Shown in pieces: positions 35,714 to 47,783 of a stretch of 64,000 bases of DNA. The DNA is from Stropharia rugosoannulata (lineage: Eukaryota > Basidiomycota > Agaricomycetes > Agaricales > Strophariaceae), in the NCBI GenBank assembly GCA_028532985.1, contig JANCIK010000003.1, positions 1,622,001 to 1,686,000 of the forward strand. The letters are read 5' to 3'. How positions within the stretch are numbered: the first letter of the stretch is position 1; the number at the start of each line of letters is the position of its first letter. Below the pieces are notes generated by a model. The model saw only the letters and a list, made by a program, of their open reading frames with translations, made no database searches and was not told where the DNA came from. Made by a program: the position numbers and the translations under genes.

Positions 35714-38700
35714 TGTGGCGTCGCGGGCGGGGGCTTGTGGAGGTGGCTTGTGGGGGTTTAAGGGGAAAGTATTTATACGCGACGGAAGTCTAACACATTT
35801 CGTTTGGGGACGACTGGCAGCCTAGGCATTTGCTTGGGGGAAATCCGTCGGCACGTGCTCGGCACCATCTATTCCTCTGCCCTATTCCTCCATCCCGCTC
35901 CTCCTCCGAGTTCCTCCTTCTCCTCCCACATGGCGCCCGTTCATTCTCAAGCCCAGCCCGAGCCTGTCCACTGTGCTGGGCTTCTCTCCATCGGTGACAA
36001 TCCTCTCTGACTGGCAGGCGCTTGATTCTGTTGTTCGGCGTTTACACACTCGGGGCTCTCACGCCTTTTCTGTTGCTCACTCCAACTATACAACCCTACA
36101 ATATCCTACTCCGGCACGGCGTGGGATACCCCAATAAGGACGGACACGCTGCAGCAAGCGCGTTGGGCGCATTCATCCACCTTCTCTCTCTTATCCATTG
36201 CCGACGTCTATTCATTCAAACGGTGTGCTGCATACTTCCAGTCAGCGCGTCTCACCTTGTATGCTCGTTGTCGGTCTGTCTAGACGCTCGCTTTGCACCT
36301 CAATGTTTCACTACTACTGAATTGAGCTTCTCTATGATATCCTCCGTGTAATATCCTCATGCATTGCAGCTTTGTTTCAGTAAATCCGCAGTCACTTTCT
36401 TCTCAATTCCAAGATCCTGGATAGAATTTACCTTCAATGAAGAGTGCCATATGTTGCATGCTCTGTCTATAGATGAAGATCGATGAATAATAACTCACAC
36501 ACCGCACCAGCCACCAATTATGACCGAACCTGCCTTAGAGGCGATACGATGGGTTCGCATACGTCTTCTCAGCGTTTCACGGCGTTCGTTTCACGCGATT
36601 ATCGAGCGACGATAAATCCTTATCGAAACAGTCGCGGGAAGCTAACCGTCCCTTCGATCCGGCACCGATGCCCGACATGCCCTCTTATAGCATTTGTTAC
36701 TCTTTCAGGATATTTAACCTCATCCATGGTTGAAGGCCGAATTAACTGTCAGTCAGGTCTACGTCCTCGGCCTGTCGATCTTGCCCTCAGAGCCATCGAC
36801 TAGATGGATTTCACATATGCTCGCTCTCGCGCGGAGCCTTCTTTACTGCGCGTACAATTTTGTCATCCTCGACCAACTTCTATTGCGCAATCATTCTCGC
36901 ACTTTTTTCTAGCACCTGCGAATATGCACTGTTATGTGGTATCCACTCCCAGCTGGGCGTGTTAATTGCGGTGGTCCTCTGTTTCAACCAAAAAGAAGTT
37001 ATGAGTCTGTCTTTTCGGCACATGGGTTCGTTCTGCCAAGTTCACCTGGGTCTAATTATCTGTCAAGAGCGATGCAGTGGTTCCATACGCAGATGGCAAC
37101 GCGCGCTCCCGATTCGTGCCCGAGTGCTATCATCGCTCTCGGGCATGCAATCGCACCCTCTAGTTGCCCATGCCAATGCCCGACGATCGTTGACCTACTC
37201 GACTCCTGGCTTTGACAACCGCTCTCAGTTAGCGATAATATATGCCTCTGTGCCTTATATATGTCGCTATCAACGGCTACGTCGTACCATGGCCAGTCTG
37301 GATTACTCACAACAACTCTAGTTATGTACAGAGTCTTCGAAGCAATACATTGTTAGTCAAAGTTTCTATCTGATCCAGATTTGCGGATAAGCTTATAATG
37401 CCTCGTAGGTTTTTGAAGCTTCTCTGCGCCGATGGCGGATTTTTACACTTTGAGATAAATGGTGTTATACAACGGAAATCGGAAGCGCTATATGCGCGCC
37501 TCCAGGCCATTGACTGACATTGACTATATGGAGTGCGGCGGGCATTGTTGGAGTTCTAGATTAGATGATACCATGGTAAGTAGGAGATGGCGAATCGCTT
37601 AGATAGCCCGACGCTCGCGTATCTTGCTGTTTCTACTCTGTTCAGAGGTGTGGCACCGACACAAATTTGGGCTTGTGATTTAAACGGGTCTCGAGAACAA
37701 TATCGAGTTTCACAACAGTTGCTCGGTTTCGAAGGCCTTCTGATTGCATTAGCACTCGCAAAGTAGACTATATCATACTTGTTCAACTGGATGCATGCAT
37801 TGAATGGAGGCTAGCAGTTCTATTTTTACACAACGCATAGAGGACGCAACAGTCTTTTACGTCATGTACAGACATAACATATTCTGATTCAAGGACACCA
37901 CATACGAGACAAGACGAAACACGGGCCCTAATTATTGCATGTACGTAGACACAGATTTATCAAGTATATCAAGGGGGAGAAAGGAAGAAAGAGAAGATGT
38001 GACCATACTCTGACTATGAGTAGAACAGAATGGGGCGTCATCAACTGTACAGCATGCAAGTGGATAGATTGTAAGCTGTACGTGTGGATTCAGATGAAGA
38101 AAAAAGATGGGGAGATGCAACGAAAATATATAAGCTCCCTATAATGATAATTCTATATGAAGACACCGTGGATGATGGGAACGCTCCGGATGAATGCAAT
38201 GCGATGAGAGGAAGCGAGGAGGGACGTAAGGCGAGAGGATAAACGGGAAAAGCAACGAACCCATGATACACACAAATGATTCTGAATGAATGATACAAAG
38301 TCATGCTGAGTAGGCGCAAACTCCGGGACATCAGCGCAAACATCGGAACTGGCGGTGGAACTGGCCGTCAGAAAAGATGAATAGAGCATCATCTGGAGCC
38401 CGCGGTGATGCACGGACGGAGTACACAGAAGCGTGCGCGCCGCCACAGTTGCGGGGAGCGCTCTCCTGGTACTTTCCCTTCTTTCCTAGTATACAATTGG
38501 TGGTTGTTGTTGGTGAAAAGTGCGAAAAGGCGACGGGTCCTACTAGACCTTGAATACGATCAGAACGGCCTGCGGAAATGTGGTTGAGTGCGGGGTGCGG
38601 GTGCACGATCCTGCTAGGGATGGCTGCAGGGTATATGATGGCTGACCACGGACGGGCAGCGCGAGACAGCCGCCGACAGGGGCTGTCGCGCGTATGGGAC
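35714..38700. other. 3.0-kb gene-poor interval
   Basis: No gene, RNA or repeat I can support. The TATA box of the 94-residue gene lies at the left end and the 3' flank of the Yippee gene at the right end. Open frames here overlap on both strands without family resemblance. Confidence 0.4.
35770..35777 (-). promoter_or_regulatory. TATA box of the 94-residue protein gene
   Basis: TATAAATA on the minus strand, about 60 bases before the proposed start codon. Spacing and match to consensus are good, but no transcription start is mapped. Confidence 0.45.
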
Positions 38701-39194
38701 CTACTGCACGTCCACGAGCAGGTTGCGCTCGAGGATATATTTGCCCTCCTTGTACTTCTGCGACGGCTCGTACGCCTTGTCCTATTAATGGCACGTCAGT
38801 CGAGACCGGCGGGGGCGAGTGGAGAGTGTGTAATTACATATTTCCAGCCGAGGGTGGTGCCGCACTTGACGCAGTAGATGTCCCGCACGGTGTGGTTGCC
38901 GGTGGTCATGGGGCGGTCGTCGGGCTCACCCTCGATGACGTTGACGCTGGGCAATGAATGGAATGGTGAGCATGTGCCGGCTGTCAGGTGGACGGGCGAC
39001 TTACACGCCGTCGAAGAGGTATGCCCGCCCGTGCTGGCCGTTGAAGGCCTGGGGCTGGGTCAGCCGCAGCTGGAGGTGGCTGGGACGAGACTTACCCGGG
39101 ACATCATGGTGTGGATGGTGGCGAGGTGGGTTTTGCAGGTGGAGCAGCCGTAGATGCGCTCGCCGGAGAGGTAGCGACGGTAGCTCATGCCCAT
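38701..39194 (-). CDS. Yippee-like zinc-binding protein (YPEL family)
   Basis: Small conserved eukaryotic protein with a Mis18/CULT-type beta fold holding one zinc; YPEL proteins associate with mitotic structures and with CTLH-type ubiquitin ligases. Four exons give about 110 residues, close to the usual size. Exon 1 is [20 protein letters not shown] then [13 protein letters not shown]. Exon 2 is [15 protein letters not shown], and exon 3 contains [12 protein letters not shown] and [15 protein letters not shown]. The last exon is [20 protein letters not shown]. The two CxxC pairs and the [12 protein letters not shown] blocks are diagnostic. The start is the only ATG giving the conserved N-terminus. 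Confidence 0.95.
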
Positions 39195-40936
39195 GGTGGA
39201 TGCTGCGATGTGTGGTTGAGTGGGAGGAACGAGGGGAACGCGAGATGGGCGCCGGCGGGAGTAATGGAGAGCCTTATATGTTGCGGGCGTGGGGAGAAGG
39301 GGATAGAGAGATAACCAGATTATAAAGTAATCCGAGTCAGGAGGACGGCCGGGACATTCCATAAATGACCTCCGTCACATTCTCTGCTCTCCCCATCGCA
39401 TCCCATGCTGTGATCCTTGTCCTCGTGCATCCGGCCCTCACACACCTGCTTTCTGCGTGTCGATTCTCGTCCTGACGCCCTCGCTTAGATTTCGCGCGCT
39501 GACTCGCCGCTGCGTCATTGCCTGTCACCTTTCTCCCAAGTCGCCGCCGCTGCGCTCTATCTCCGTTCTTGCTCTCCTTCTAGCACACGCGCAGTGGCAT
39601 TCCTTTCCCAAATACGCCCTGCGAGCGGCATCCGCAGAAATCCTGGCTTTATTCCGGCCCTCATGCCGTGCACAATCATTTGAAAATCATTGTTGGTTTC
39701 CCGCCAGATTTTCCCAATGTCGTTTGGGAATCCTGGGCCGTACAGCTGCGCGTTCTATTACTAGTGACATCACACACATGCACGAAATAATAGAATGTTG
39801 CCCTGCAGACTGCCTCTTGGCTGGGTTCTCGCGGAAATTAATCAATTCCTTCACCTATACTCGGCGGCGAGGCCCGTACTATCTAATCAAGAAGCCTGTC
39901 CGTGGAACAACCGTTACAAGACCCATGGCTCTTCTTCGTGTAGGCGGTGCAGTTATTTCTGCACTGCTAAAATAAGAGCGGTTTTAAGCGAAGGAAAGAA
40001 CGCTTGGCAGACTGGTCAAAAGTTGCAGAAGGGTCCGAGGACTGAAGGTCTTTCTCGACGACACCATTGTTGTACTTCACGTTGGGAACGTGCCATTGAA
40101 ACGCCCCGCAACACTTCATGCCGACTGCTGTGACTACTGCTGCCACGAGATGTGCGTTGTGGAATGATTGAACCGCGTATTATTCTAAGAGCAATACAAT
40201 ACTGACACCCGAAATACGCCTGGAAGGAACTATGCACTCTTCGCCATTCGCACAAGTTCGTTACTAAAGCGATGAAGCTTGACTATACTCTGAACAGGTA
40301 GTTTGTATTCTCTTGGGCGTGGTCCATGCGAATCACATACTCTAAGCCTTACATACTCAAAGGCTGATATTCTCGTCAATAACGAAATCTTGAAAATGTA
40401 ACGTTAGTCCTAAAGCCTGTCCGTTCACCAAGGACGCCGGAGCCAAGTCGATTAAATTCTTCAGGAAAGCTGTGTATCGCCAACTTCACTTAGCGTGATA
40501 GATGTGATAATTGATTTCGTAGGTTTATAGCTGCTAGGCTGACACGAGTAAGATTTATTTCGAAGCCATACTATAACGGTCGCATAGTAGGGACAGACAC
40601 GAGTACTTTGTATGTTAGCTAGGTAGCCCTGTTGCTTGGCTACTAGGGCTTATGATTAGCTATCGTCTGCGACCAGACAAATGGGACACATAGTAGTATT
40701 CAATCCGCTGTAAATAATACAAAGTCGGCAGCGATCCGAACGAATAGCCCAATTGCAATGAAGAGCGGTAAAACAAGTGGGGAGGTATGTTCATTGTTCA
40801 ATTGCATATCAGCACGATCTCAGTATCATAATATCTCGATTATCATTGTGGTCGAATGGCAATGATTAAGTAGTGTCAAGCAATAATACACTTGACATTC
40901 TGAGATGATAAAATCCAAAATAAATCGCCATATATC
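39195..40936. other. 1.7-kb intergenic stretch
   Basis: Yippee promoter at the left end; an ATATAAGG element lies about 80 bases upstream of its ATG. An imperfect hairpin built on AGCCCT/AGGGCT occurs near 40620-40660. A 172-codon plus-strand frame at 39457-39975 has no family resemblance and overlaps minus-strand frames, so it is probably chance. Confidence 0.4.
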
Positions 40937-41039
40937 GCTTCTTTGGCTCAGTCGGTAGAGCGTAGGTCTCATAGTAACATATGAGTGATCAAATGATCAT
41001 GTAATCCTAAGGTCGCAAGTTCGAGCCTTGCAAGGAGCA
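40937..41039 (+). tRNA. tRNA-Met(CAT), elongator, with a 30-nt intron
   Basis: The acceptor stem pairs GCTTCTT with AAGGAGC, followed by discriminator A. The D arm contains GGCTCAGTCGGTAGAGC. The anticodon loop is CTCATA-A with anticodon CAT at 40970-40972. The T arm is GCAAG-TTCGAGC-CTTGC. Removing 40974-41003 leaves a 73-nt tRNA. The intron sits at the canonical site after position 37, and its ATGAG can pair with CTCAT of the anticodon loop, the usual anticodon-intron pairing. Body sequence fits the elongator, not the initiator. Confidence 0.93.
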
Positions 41040-41843
41040 TTTATTTTGGTACATTTTTTGTCTGGATTTGCCGTCTACAAGCAATGCACTGTAAGTATAC
41101 GGTCAAATTTTGAAAGTGTACGAACAATAGTTGAAAATGATCCAGTCGTACAAGGACAACTACCTCTATTTCAACATAGGTGGTCGGCGTTTACGACGAG
41201 AAGCATTATACATTGTGTGCTTTCTTCACATTTATTTATTTGGAACAAAAGGAGAGAGACAAAAATGTTGGCCTTACTTTGCAGCTTGGGCCATGAACTT
41301 GTAAATCTAAAAGTATTCCTTTAATTGTTTTTCGGAATTGAGTTTGAACAAGTCCAGTTCTTCACACTAGAGGTCAGTGTGGTCTATGTTTAGCAAGTTG
41401 CTACACTTATCCCTTATTCTTCGTCGAAATTAAAAGGCCCCTGCAGAAGACTGTTTTACTTGCTTCTGCTGTATATGCCTTGCATCATTTATACAACACT
41501 CTTTCATGTTGGAATAATACGACTTATTGTTGACTTATTGTTAAGTAACGAGGGTCCATCAGGTACAAAGGGGTACAAACAAGTGCCGGAGAGCTTGTGC
41601 CGAATTTTTGTTACAGTAACACTCGTAACAGTTGCAGACCACCATCTCGCTCGGCGCCGTCCCGTTATCTTGCCCCTCCGCCGTTAAACGTCTCGCCAAC
41701 ACCCGCGTCTCGTCCATCGAACGAGCCATCCCTCCTCCTCGTTGCGCCACACGCGTCAATCAAAGCGTGTTTCATCTCTATTCCACGCCAGCTCAGACAG
41801 GCCTCCGCAGCCTATATCCCTGCTTTCTTCCGCATATATTCGT
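41040..41843. other. intergenic between tRNA-Met and SUMO protease
   Basis: About 800 bases. It holds the tRNA 3' flank and the promoter and leader of the protease gene. A short direct repeat (GACTTATTGTT twice) occurs near 41520-41545. No gene recognised. Confidence 0.45.
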
Positions 41844-44273
41844 ATGAATTCCCGGAAGCGTCACGCCCACACTCTGTTGCCGCCGCGCCATCCAAAACAA
41901 CCCCGTCTCACCCTCAACGGATACCCGAGCAGTGCGCCCAGTCAGAACGAGAAAGAAAGCCTAGGATCGCGGTGGTTCAGTTTTGGCAGTGGGTTAATGA
42001 CGCTTGTCGGCGACACCATCCATGAGGTTATACCAAGTGCGTGGCGGCATTTATTCCTGCTACTCCTTGCTTAACACTATGACGCACTGTAGTATGGACG
42101 CGACCAGAGACGGATGACTCGGATTCGTCTGTAAACCAGGCGTCTTCAGATTTGGTCGATTCTACTTCATCCGCGTCCTCGACGCCCCGTCAATCATCAT
42201 TACTGCTTTACCCACAGGCGGCCACTCCTCAGACTCAGACTCGCCCTATATCTCCGCCTCCGTTCAGCCTAGACTTCCAAACATCGAGTACACCTACCGG
42301 TCCCAGCGGATCTAAGCATGCTCTGCAACCAGAGAACATACCGCTGCCACCCTCACCTACCAAGGTCACGCATACAAGCCCCTCAACGTCCACCACTGTC
42401 GGCCGTTCGCTAAATTATGACTCCCCTAATACGTCCACGGCGAAGCTTCACGAGTCATTTACGTTTTCCACGTCTGCGGGCACTCCGACACGAATACCTA
42501 CACACTCCCCGACATCATTGACGGAGTCGGTATTGCAGCAAAGCGTTGTGCCGAGCATGCGCAATCTGCAGTTGAATGGACGTTCCATTCCCACGTCGCA
42601 AGCATCAAGCAACTTCTCCGATTCACATAGAGGCAGTCAAACATCGCGGCGGTCGTCACAGTCTTCATCAAAGTCAAACCACCTCCGCAGGAACCCCAGG
42701 AGAAGGGAGCATATATACGCCAAAGTGCACAAAGCTGATGTAAAACGACACTATGAGCAATTAAGGCGGGAGTTATACGAGATTAAGCGCGGACAAGGTA
42801 TGCATCCCTCCTTTTTTTGTGGTAGTTGTTACCTCACCTAAAGACGCCTTGTAGGGTATACGTCGGGATATGCTGATTTTAAGGGTATATATAATCTGTG
42901 ACGTTCTGTTTATATTACTGACTCTATACAGGTTACTTGGACTACCAACGGAAACTCGAGAACATCGACTTTGAGAATGCACCCCTTCCTCTGCGTATGT
43001 TGACACTTGTATCTCACACCTATCTTTTATTGAGTAGCTCTATTCAGGACCATCAGCGGTGGGTGATAAGATGTTTTCACTTGGACGTCGGCGGATATCA
43101 AATGAGGTATGTATGATGTTTTGTTATCACTTTTATTTCCTCTCATAAGCTTGTTATAGGATGACGACGACGCCATATACCTGCAACGTGCCTTCGACAA
43201 TGCAAAGGCGACCTTTAATAGGTTTGTTCAGATATGCTAGCGATATACTCTTCCACTAATATCATGTTAGTCCCAAGCCTCCAAAACCTTTCATCCCCAC
43301 CCTCGACCAGCTTCAAATATCCCGCCGTTCGAAGGACGCCGATATCGAAAAGCAGCTTCGTCCCCCTATCGTCCCCTTGCCCACATCTCTTCCGCCCGAT
43401 GACGAGAAGTTCGTCAAAGAAACCCTACAAAAACGGGGCGTCGTATCGAAGTACGCGAAGGAGCAGGTTAACCAGACAGACTTATCACGTCTGCAACCTG
43501 GCCAATGGCTAAATGACGAAATCATCAACTTCTATGGTGCCATGATACTAGGACGCTCAGAAAGCAGTAAAGAAAACCCCTCTGTAGCCAAGGGGAAGAA
43601 GGCGCAGAAGAGTGGACCTCTGAACATTCATTATTTCAGTTCGTTCTTCTGGGCAAAGCTTTGCGGAGATGGGTATGAGAAGGGTAGGCTGGCTAAATGG
43701 ACGAAAAAGGTGAGCAGGTTTGGGTGTGCTAATTTCTGAACACCGCTCATGCAAGAGTAGATCGACATTTTTTCGAAAGATCTCGTGCTCATGCCAGTCA
43801 ATCACGGCAATGCTCATTGGACGGCTGGCGTCATCAACTTTCGTGCGAAGAGGTTCGAGTCGTATGATAGTATGGGCATGGCCAAGGAGACTGTCTTCCG
43901 GGTTAGTTATCCTTCATATCTTGGTGCATATATCTTATTAACGGACGCCTCAGAGATTGCGCGACTATGTCAAGCATGAGCACCTAAACAAGAAAAAGAA
44001 GGAGTTTGACTTCACCGGCTGGGAAGACTGGGCCCCGGATGTGCGTACCTTTAACTTGACGGTCACCAAGTGAACTAACTCATCACATACTTGTCTACAC
44101 AGAGTACACCCCAGCAAGAAAACGGGTATGACTGTGGAGTCTTTACTTGTCAATTTATGGAGACCTTGGCGAGAGGGGAGGAGACGTTCAACTTTTCACA
44201 AAAGGACATGCCATACCTGCGGCGGCGGATGATTTGGGAGATTGGCAAGGCCCAACTTCGTGACGATCGATGA
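41844..44273 (+). CDS. Ulp1-type SUMO protease (C48 family)
   Basis: Cysteine protease that matures SUMO and removes it from targets, usually at nuclear pores. About eight exons. The N-terminal half is a long Ser/Thr/Pro-rich region (MNSRKRHAHTLLPPRHPKQP, then a serine-rich stretch). A charged helix (ADVKRHYEQLRRELYEIKRG) precedes the catalytic domain. The domain runs from QLRPPIVPLPTSLPPDDEKF through TDLSRLQPGQWLNDEIINFY, HYFSSFFWAKL, VLMPVNHGNAHWTAGVINF (catalytic His), FESYDSMG (catalytic Asp) and QQENGYDCGVFTCQ (oxyanion Gln and nucleophile Cys). It ends at RRRMIWEIGKAQLRDDR. The catalytic triad is complete. The start is the first ATG that joins in frame to the SRWFSFGSG block. Converges on the SNARE gene. 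Confidence 0.94.
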
Positions 44274-44508
44274 TGTGTCGTTTCTGCTGTTCATTGGATT
44301 TTCTTTATTTGTATAGCTGCTGTAATATATCTTCACGACTTTTGGTTTTGTTGCTGTAATTTTTGGACAATGAACTTGATCTGTGTGACGAGGTTTCCTT
44401 CATTTTGAAGAACAGTAAATAGCGATTGGCTTGAGCACTCGATCAAGGTATAACATAGAAAGGGAATTAAAAAGACAACAGGAGGAACAGCTAGCATTAA
44501 CCGATGAG

Positions 44509-45143
44509 TTACCGTCGAAACCACCACACTACCATGAAAAACCAAAAGACTATAACCAGAAAGACAATATACCACAGCCAACGGCAACCTTGCCGGGCAG
44601 CCATGTTGTTCATTCGTCGAAATGTTCCTGACAGTATTCCGCCTGTCTCTGCAAACGCGTCGTTCTAAAGCAACGAACAAGGATGAGTAACAGACCCTGG
44701 GAGTTCCATACGAAGAATAACGCACCATCTGGCTCAGCTGAATCGTCGACTCGCGCACTTCGTTCCCGATACCAATAGTGATCTACAGACCAGGCGCATA
44801 AGCAAACTGCCTCAGGAGGGCCGGACAACAGAGAAGGGCTGCACTCCGCAAAGGTAAAGTCGAGGAAACTCACGCACATCCTTCAGCAGCTTCACTTTAG
44901 CGCTCAGCCCCTCGATCGCCTCGTCGTTCTGGCCCTCGAGGTCATCTGCATAACGGTGGCCCATGTTCTGGTTTACGTTGCTGGTGTACATGCTGCCCCC
45001 GAAGGGCGACGAGCGTCCCGAGGCGGGCGGCGTCACGCCTAGGAGCGCGGATCGGTCCCGCAGTGCCGGCGAGGCTCTGATTCTGCGAGGAATGAGCGTT
45101 GCTCGTTGGCGCGGTTCGGGTGGTGGGCTCACCTTTGGGCCAT
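44509..45143 (-). CDS. Bet1-like v-SNARE
   Basis: ER-Golgi fusion SNARE with one C-terminal membrane anchor. Exon 1 encodes only MAQ plus two bases of the next codon. Exon 2 is RIRASPALRDRSALLG, then PFGGSMYTSNVNQNMGHRYA and EGQNDEAIEGLSAKVKLLKD. Exon 3 is ITIGIGNEVRESTIQLSQM and exon 4 is NDAFAETGGILSGTFRRMNN. A hydrophobic segment rich in Phe, Val and Trp follows and the protein ends FRR, about 142 residues in all. The heptad layout and the membrane segment at the extreme C-terminus fit Bet1/Sft1. The short N-terminal exon was placed by its GTGAGC donor and the in-frame join. Alternative: Sft1-like Golgi SNARE. Confidence 0.88.
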
Positions 45144-45694
45144 TATGGATGAGGAGGGAGGTTAGGTGAGTATGTATGTACAGAGGAAGGGCTCTGGGCC
45201 GTCTAATTTTGCATGTCCGTACGGACTCCGGACTAGGTGGTTGAATATGATGACACGTCGAGTCCACATTTTGCGGGGATACCACCACGGCAGATCAAGT
45301 GACTTATTACTTAAAAGGTAGACCCTCTAAATAATATGTTTTATTATGTTCACAGCCTCCCTAGGAGGATTTGTGCACTTGCGTCGCATATAGCAGATAA
45401 CAGGAATAGTAGTACAATCTATCCAAAAGGATCAAGGGGCCTAAAATGAACGGCTGGTACAGTTGGATCTACCAAGTACCAAATATAATGGACAGTACTA
45501 GGGGAATATTTGAATGAAATAAGATATACGGGTGGCGTGCGAATGGACAATGGACAGCGGGTGCGGGTGCGGGTGCAGCAAAAAGAATACTATGCTTGGT
45601 GGAAGAGGAAAGACTGTCCATGTGAGGAGGTCGTGGAATATCAGGTGAAGCTATCAGTACAATGAAGGGATCCATGAAGGTCGTGCACTTCGAA
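45144..45694. other. intergenic between Bet1-like gene and UPF0658 gene
   Basis: About 550 bases. It includes a short GTGCGG tandem near 45555-45575. No gene recognised. Confidence 0.45.
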
Positions 45695-47333
45695 TCAGTC
45701 AATGCTCATGCGGTTGAGATTTGTGCTTGCTGCACGCCGATGCACAGGAGCATTGCCTTGTGCCTTTCGTGCCACTGTGAAAAAAGTTAAGAGATGGGGA
45801 AGCGAGATTTACACATGCATACTTACGTGCGTCTTTTAGTCCGCGACCAAAATTCCGTAGAACAATGACCGAATATACGAAAGTTAAGAAAAGAAGTGCT
45901 ATGGCAATCACAGCTAGAAGTGAATTAGTTTATGTCGAAAAACGATAATCTTCGCAACTTACAAAACACAGTCAAGGATTTCCACACTAGCTTGAACTGA
46001 TCGCTATTCTTGTATAGCAGTACTTTGATGAGCTAACAAAGAATTAGTCTTTCTGTCGGAATGTAACCGCAAGACCGAGAAGACCGACCTTGTAAATGAA
46101 GTAGATCATAGCCCCAACACAGCCTGACATAAAGGTTGCCATCATCCACTTATTTTCATGCCGTGCCGCTAGATGGCCCTCAACTAGCAGGACAATGGAC
46201 AAAGGAAGAGCCGCGCATGTCACATAATACTCCCAGTCGGTGTCTTGCAGCACCAGCCATATGAACTGTACGGAGAAGCCAGCCCAGAAGAAGACGTCGA
46301 ACTTGACCAAGCATTCGTAGATTTGGTAATCCGCATACATCTTCTTTATCCGCCGGTCAGCGCCCAAGAATTTGTAGACCTTCCAGCCGAATTCGTGGTA
46401 TATTTTCCATCCTAGGCCAATGTATGCAATTTCGGCGATAGAGATGACTATTGGGATGATGGTCGTCAGAACGTCTATAGGTATATTAGAAACGCCTCCA
46501 ATAGCGGTATTGCTAGTGGCTTCGCGGATTTCCTTTATTTGGATGATGGCATAGAGAAGGAATAGAGCGTTGAAGATTCTAATCATTCACCGTCAGCTCC
46601 GCACTATTGCCTAGACTGTCAGCTACTCACGTCAAGCATAGAAATTGTAGTGTGTTCCGTGCATATACAGCATCAACTGCCATCACAAATTGGAACACGC
46701 TTTTAATATACACGTTAATGGACGGAAGGAAAGGCTAAGAAGTGAGCATGTACTCACTGGGCAAGGGCGAATATGGCGAGGTATACAGGCATTCGCGAAG
46801 TGGCCTCTGTATTGACAGAGCTATCTGCGTCCGATGAAGAGCTCTTCTCCCTGACCCTTAGAAAGAGCTCGCCCTCAATCGCGAGGTCTATTGTTGTTTC
46901 GACCAATACTGTAGCAACGTAAAACCGGCATGCTAATGATTCTGGTAGAACCTGAGAGCCATAGCGCGGACGTGTTAAGAAGGTCAAAGAGTCGAAGTAA
47001 GAACGTACACACCTTCTGCCAGAGGTTCCGTGTATCCACTTCTTTCTGAGGCATAACGGGTGGGTAACCACATGTTTCGTGCGTATCGTCGGACTGATTC
47101 GATGTATAGGCGCTCTTGCTTGAAAGAGGTATAGAGTTGCCTCTATGGTGTGTTTGGCCGGTTGTTCCTACAGTATACGTTTGATGTCGCGCCGTTGTTG
47201 CGTATGGTGAGGCACGTTCATCAACTAAGTCGTCGTAAGAGGCTTTGAAATCCTCTTCGGTGGTAGATGGATTGGGTTGGAGATACGGGCTCCTGTATGC
47301 GCCGTTTGAGGAGTAGTCGTCTTGTGCCACCAT
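45695..47333 (-). CDS. UPF0658 Golgi apparatus membrane protein
   Basis: Fungal multi-span protein of unknown function; a fission yeast relative localises to the Golgi. The start is ATG at 47333 (MVAQDDYSSNGAYRSPYLQP); the in-frame TTG twelve bases upstream is not a start. An N-terminal Ser/Thr-rich cytosolic part of about 110 residues precedes at least six hydrophobic segments. These include RMPVYLAIFALAQ, IFNALFLLYAIIQIKEI, DVLTTIIPIVISIAEIAYIG, FDVFFWAGFSVQFIWLV, VTCAALPLSIVLLVEG and VIAIALLFLTFVYSVIVLRN. Conserved blocks include GWKVYKFLGADRRIKKMY and YQIYECLVKFDVFF. The C-terminal exon is basic and Asn-rich (NAPVHRRAASTNLNRMSID). At least six exons. Transcribed in the same direction as PTH2 upstream. 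Confidence 0.85.
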
Positions 47334-47783
47334 TGCAGCTGGCAAGGGGGTTACCGGTTACCTGCGAGAGGCAAAGGAATGTGAATGTGCAGGACAGAAA
47401 TGACAGTGGAGGTGAGCTGTAGTGATGTTGAAGCGGCAGAACGGTTGTAGAGCAACTTTCCCAGCCTATTCACGGTAACGTTTCCCCGTGTTTGGTCTTG
47501 ATGCTCAAGCACCTCAACGTTCTCCACAACTTTATTTCAACTTCTTTCGCTATATATACGACACAAAAACCGTCACCCATGCGTGGCTGACAAGATGTCT
47601 ACTATAATTACAATGTAGACGGGCGCGGAAACGAACATGTCGAAAGCGGTGTCTGTCGTGGCGAGTCCGCTGCAACATTATAGATTGCAACATAATTATT
47701 ATTGTAACCAAGTAGCAACTCTCTGACAACCCTCTGACCAACAATAGAAGAGCACAAGCGCGTATGATCCCGCTGACAAGATA
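47334..47783. other. intergenic between UPF0658 start and PTH2 stop
   Basis: About 450 bases holding the UPF0658 promoter and PTH2 3' UTR. No gene recognised. Confidence 0.45.

Noticed and set aside
39457..39975. 172-codon plus-strand frame
   Set aside because: Its first residue comes from a frame that is open in several registers; composition is Arg/Ser/Leu-rich without family match.
40615..40665. Imperfect hairpin upstream of the tRNA
   Set aside because: A six-base stem with a long loop is within chance expectation in 1.7 kb of non-coding DNA.
41500..41560. Short direct repeat resembling an LTR edge
   Set aside because: Only about eleven bases are repeated, with no second LTR, primer-binding site or coding remnant nearby.
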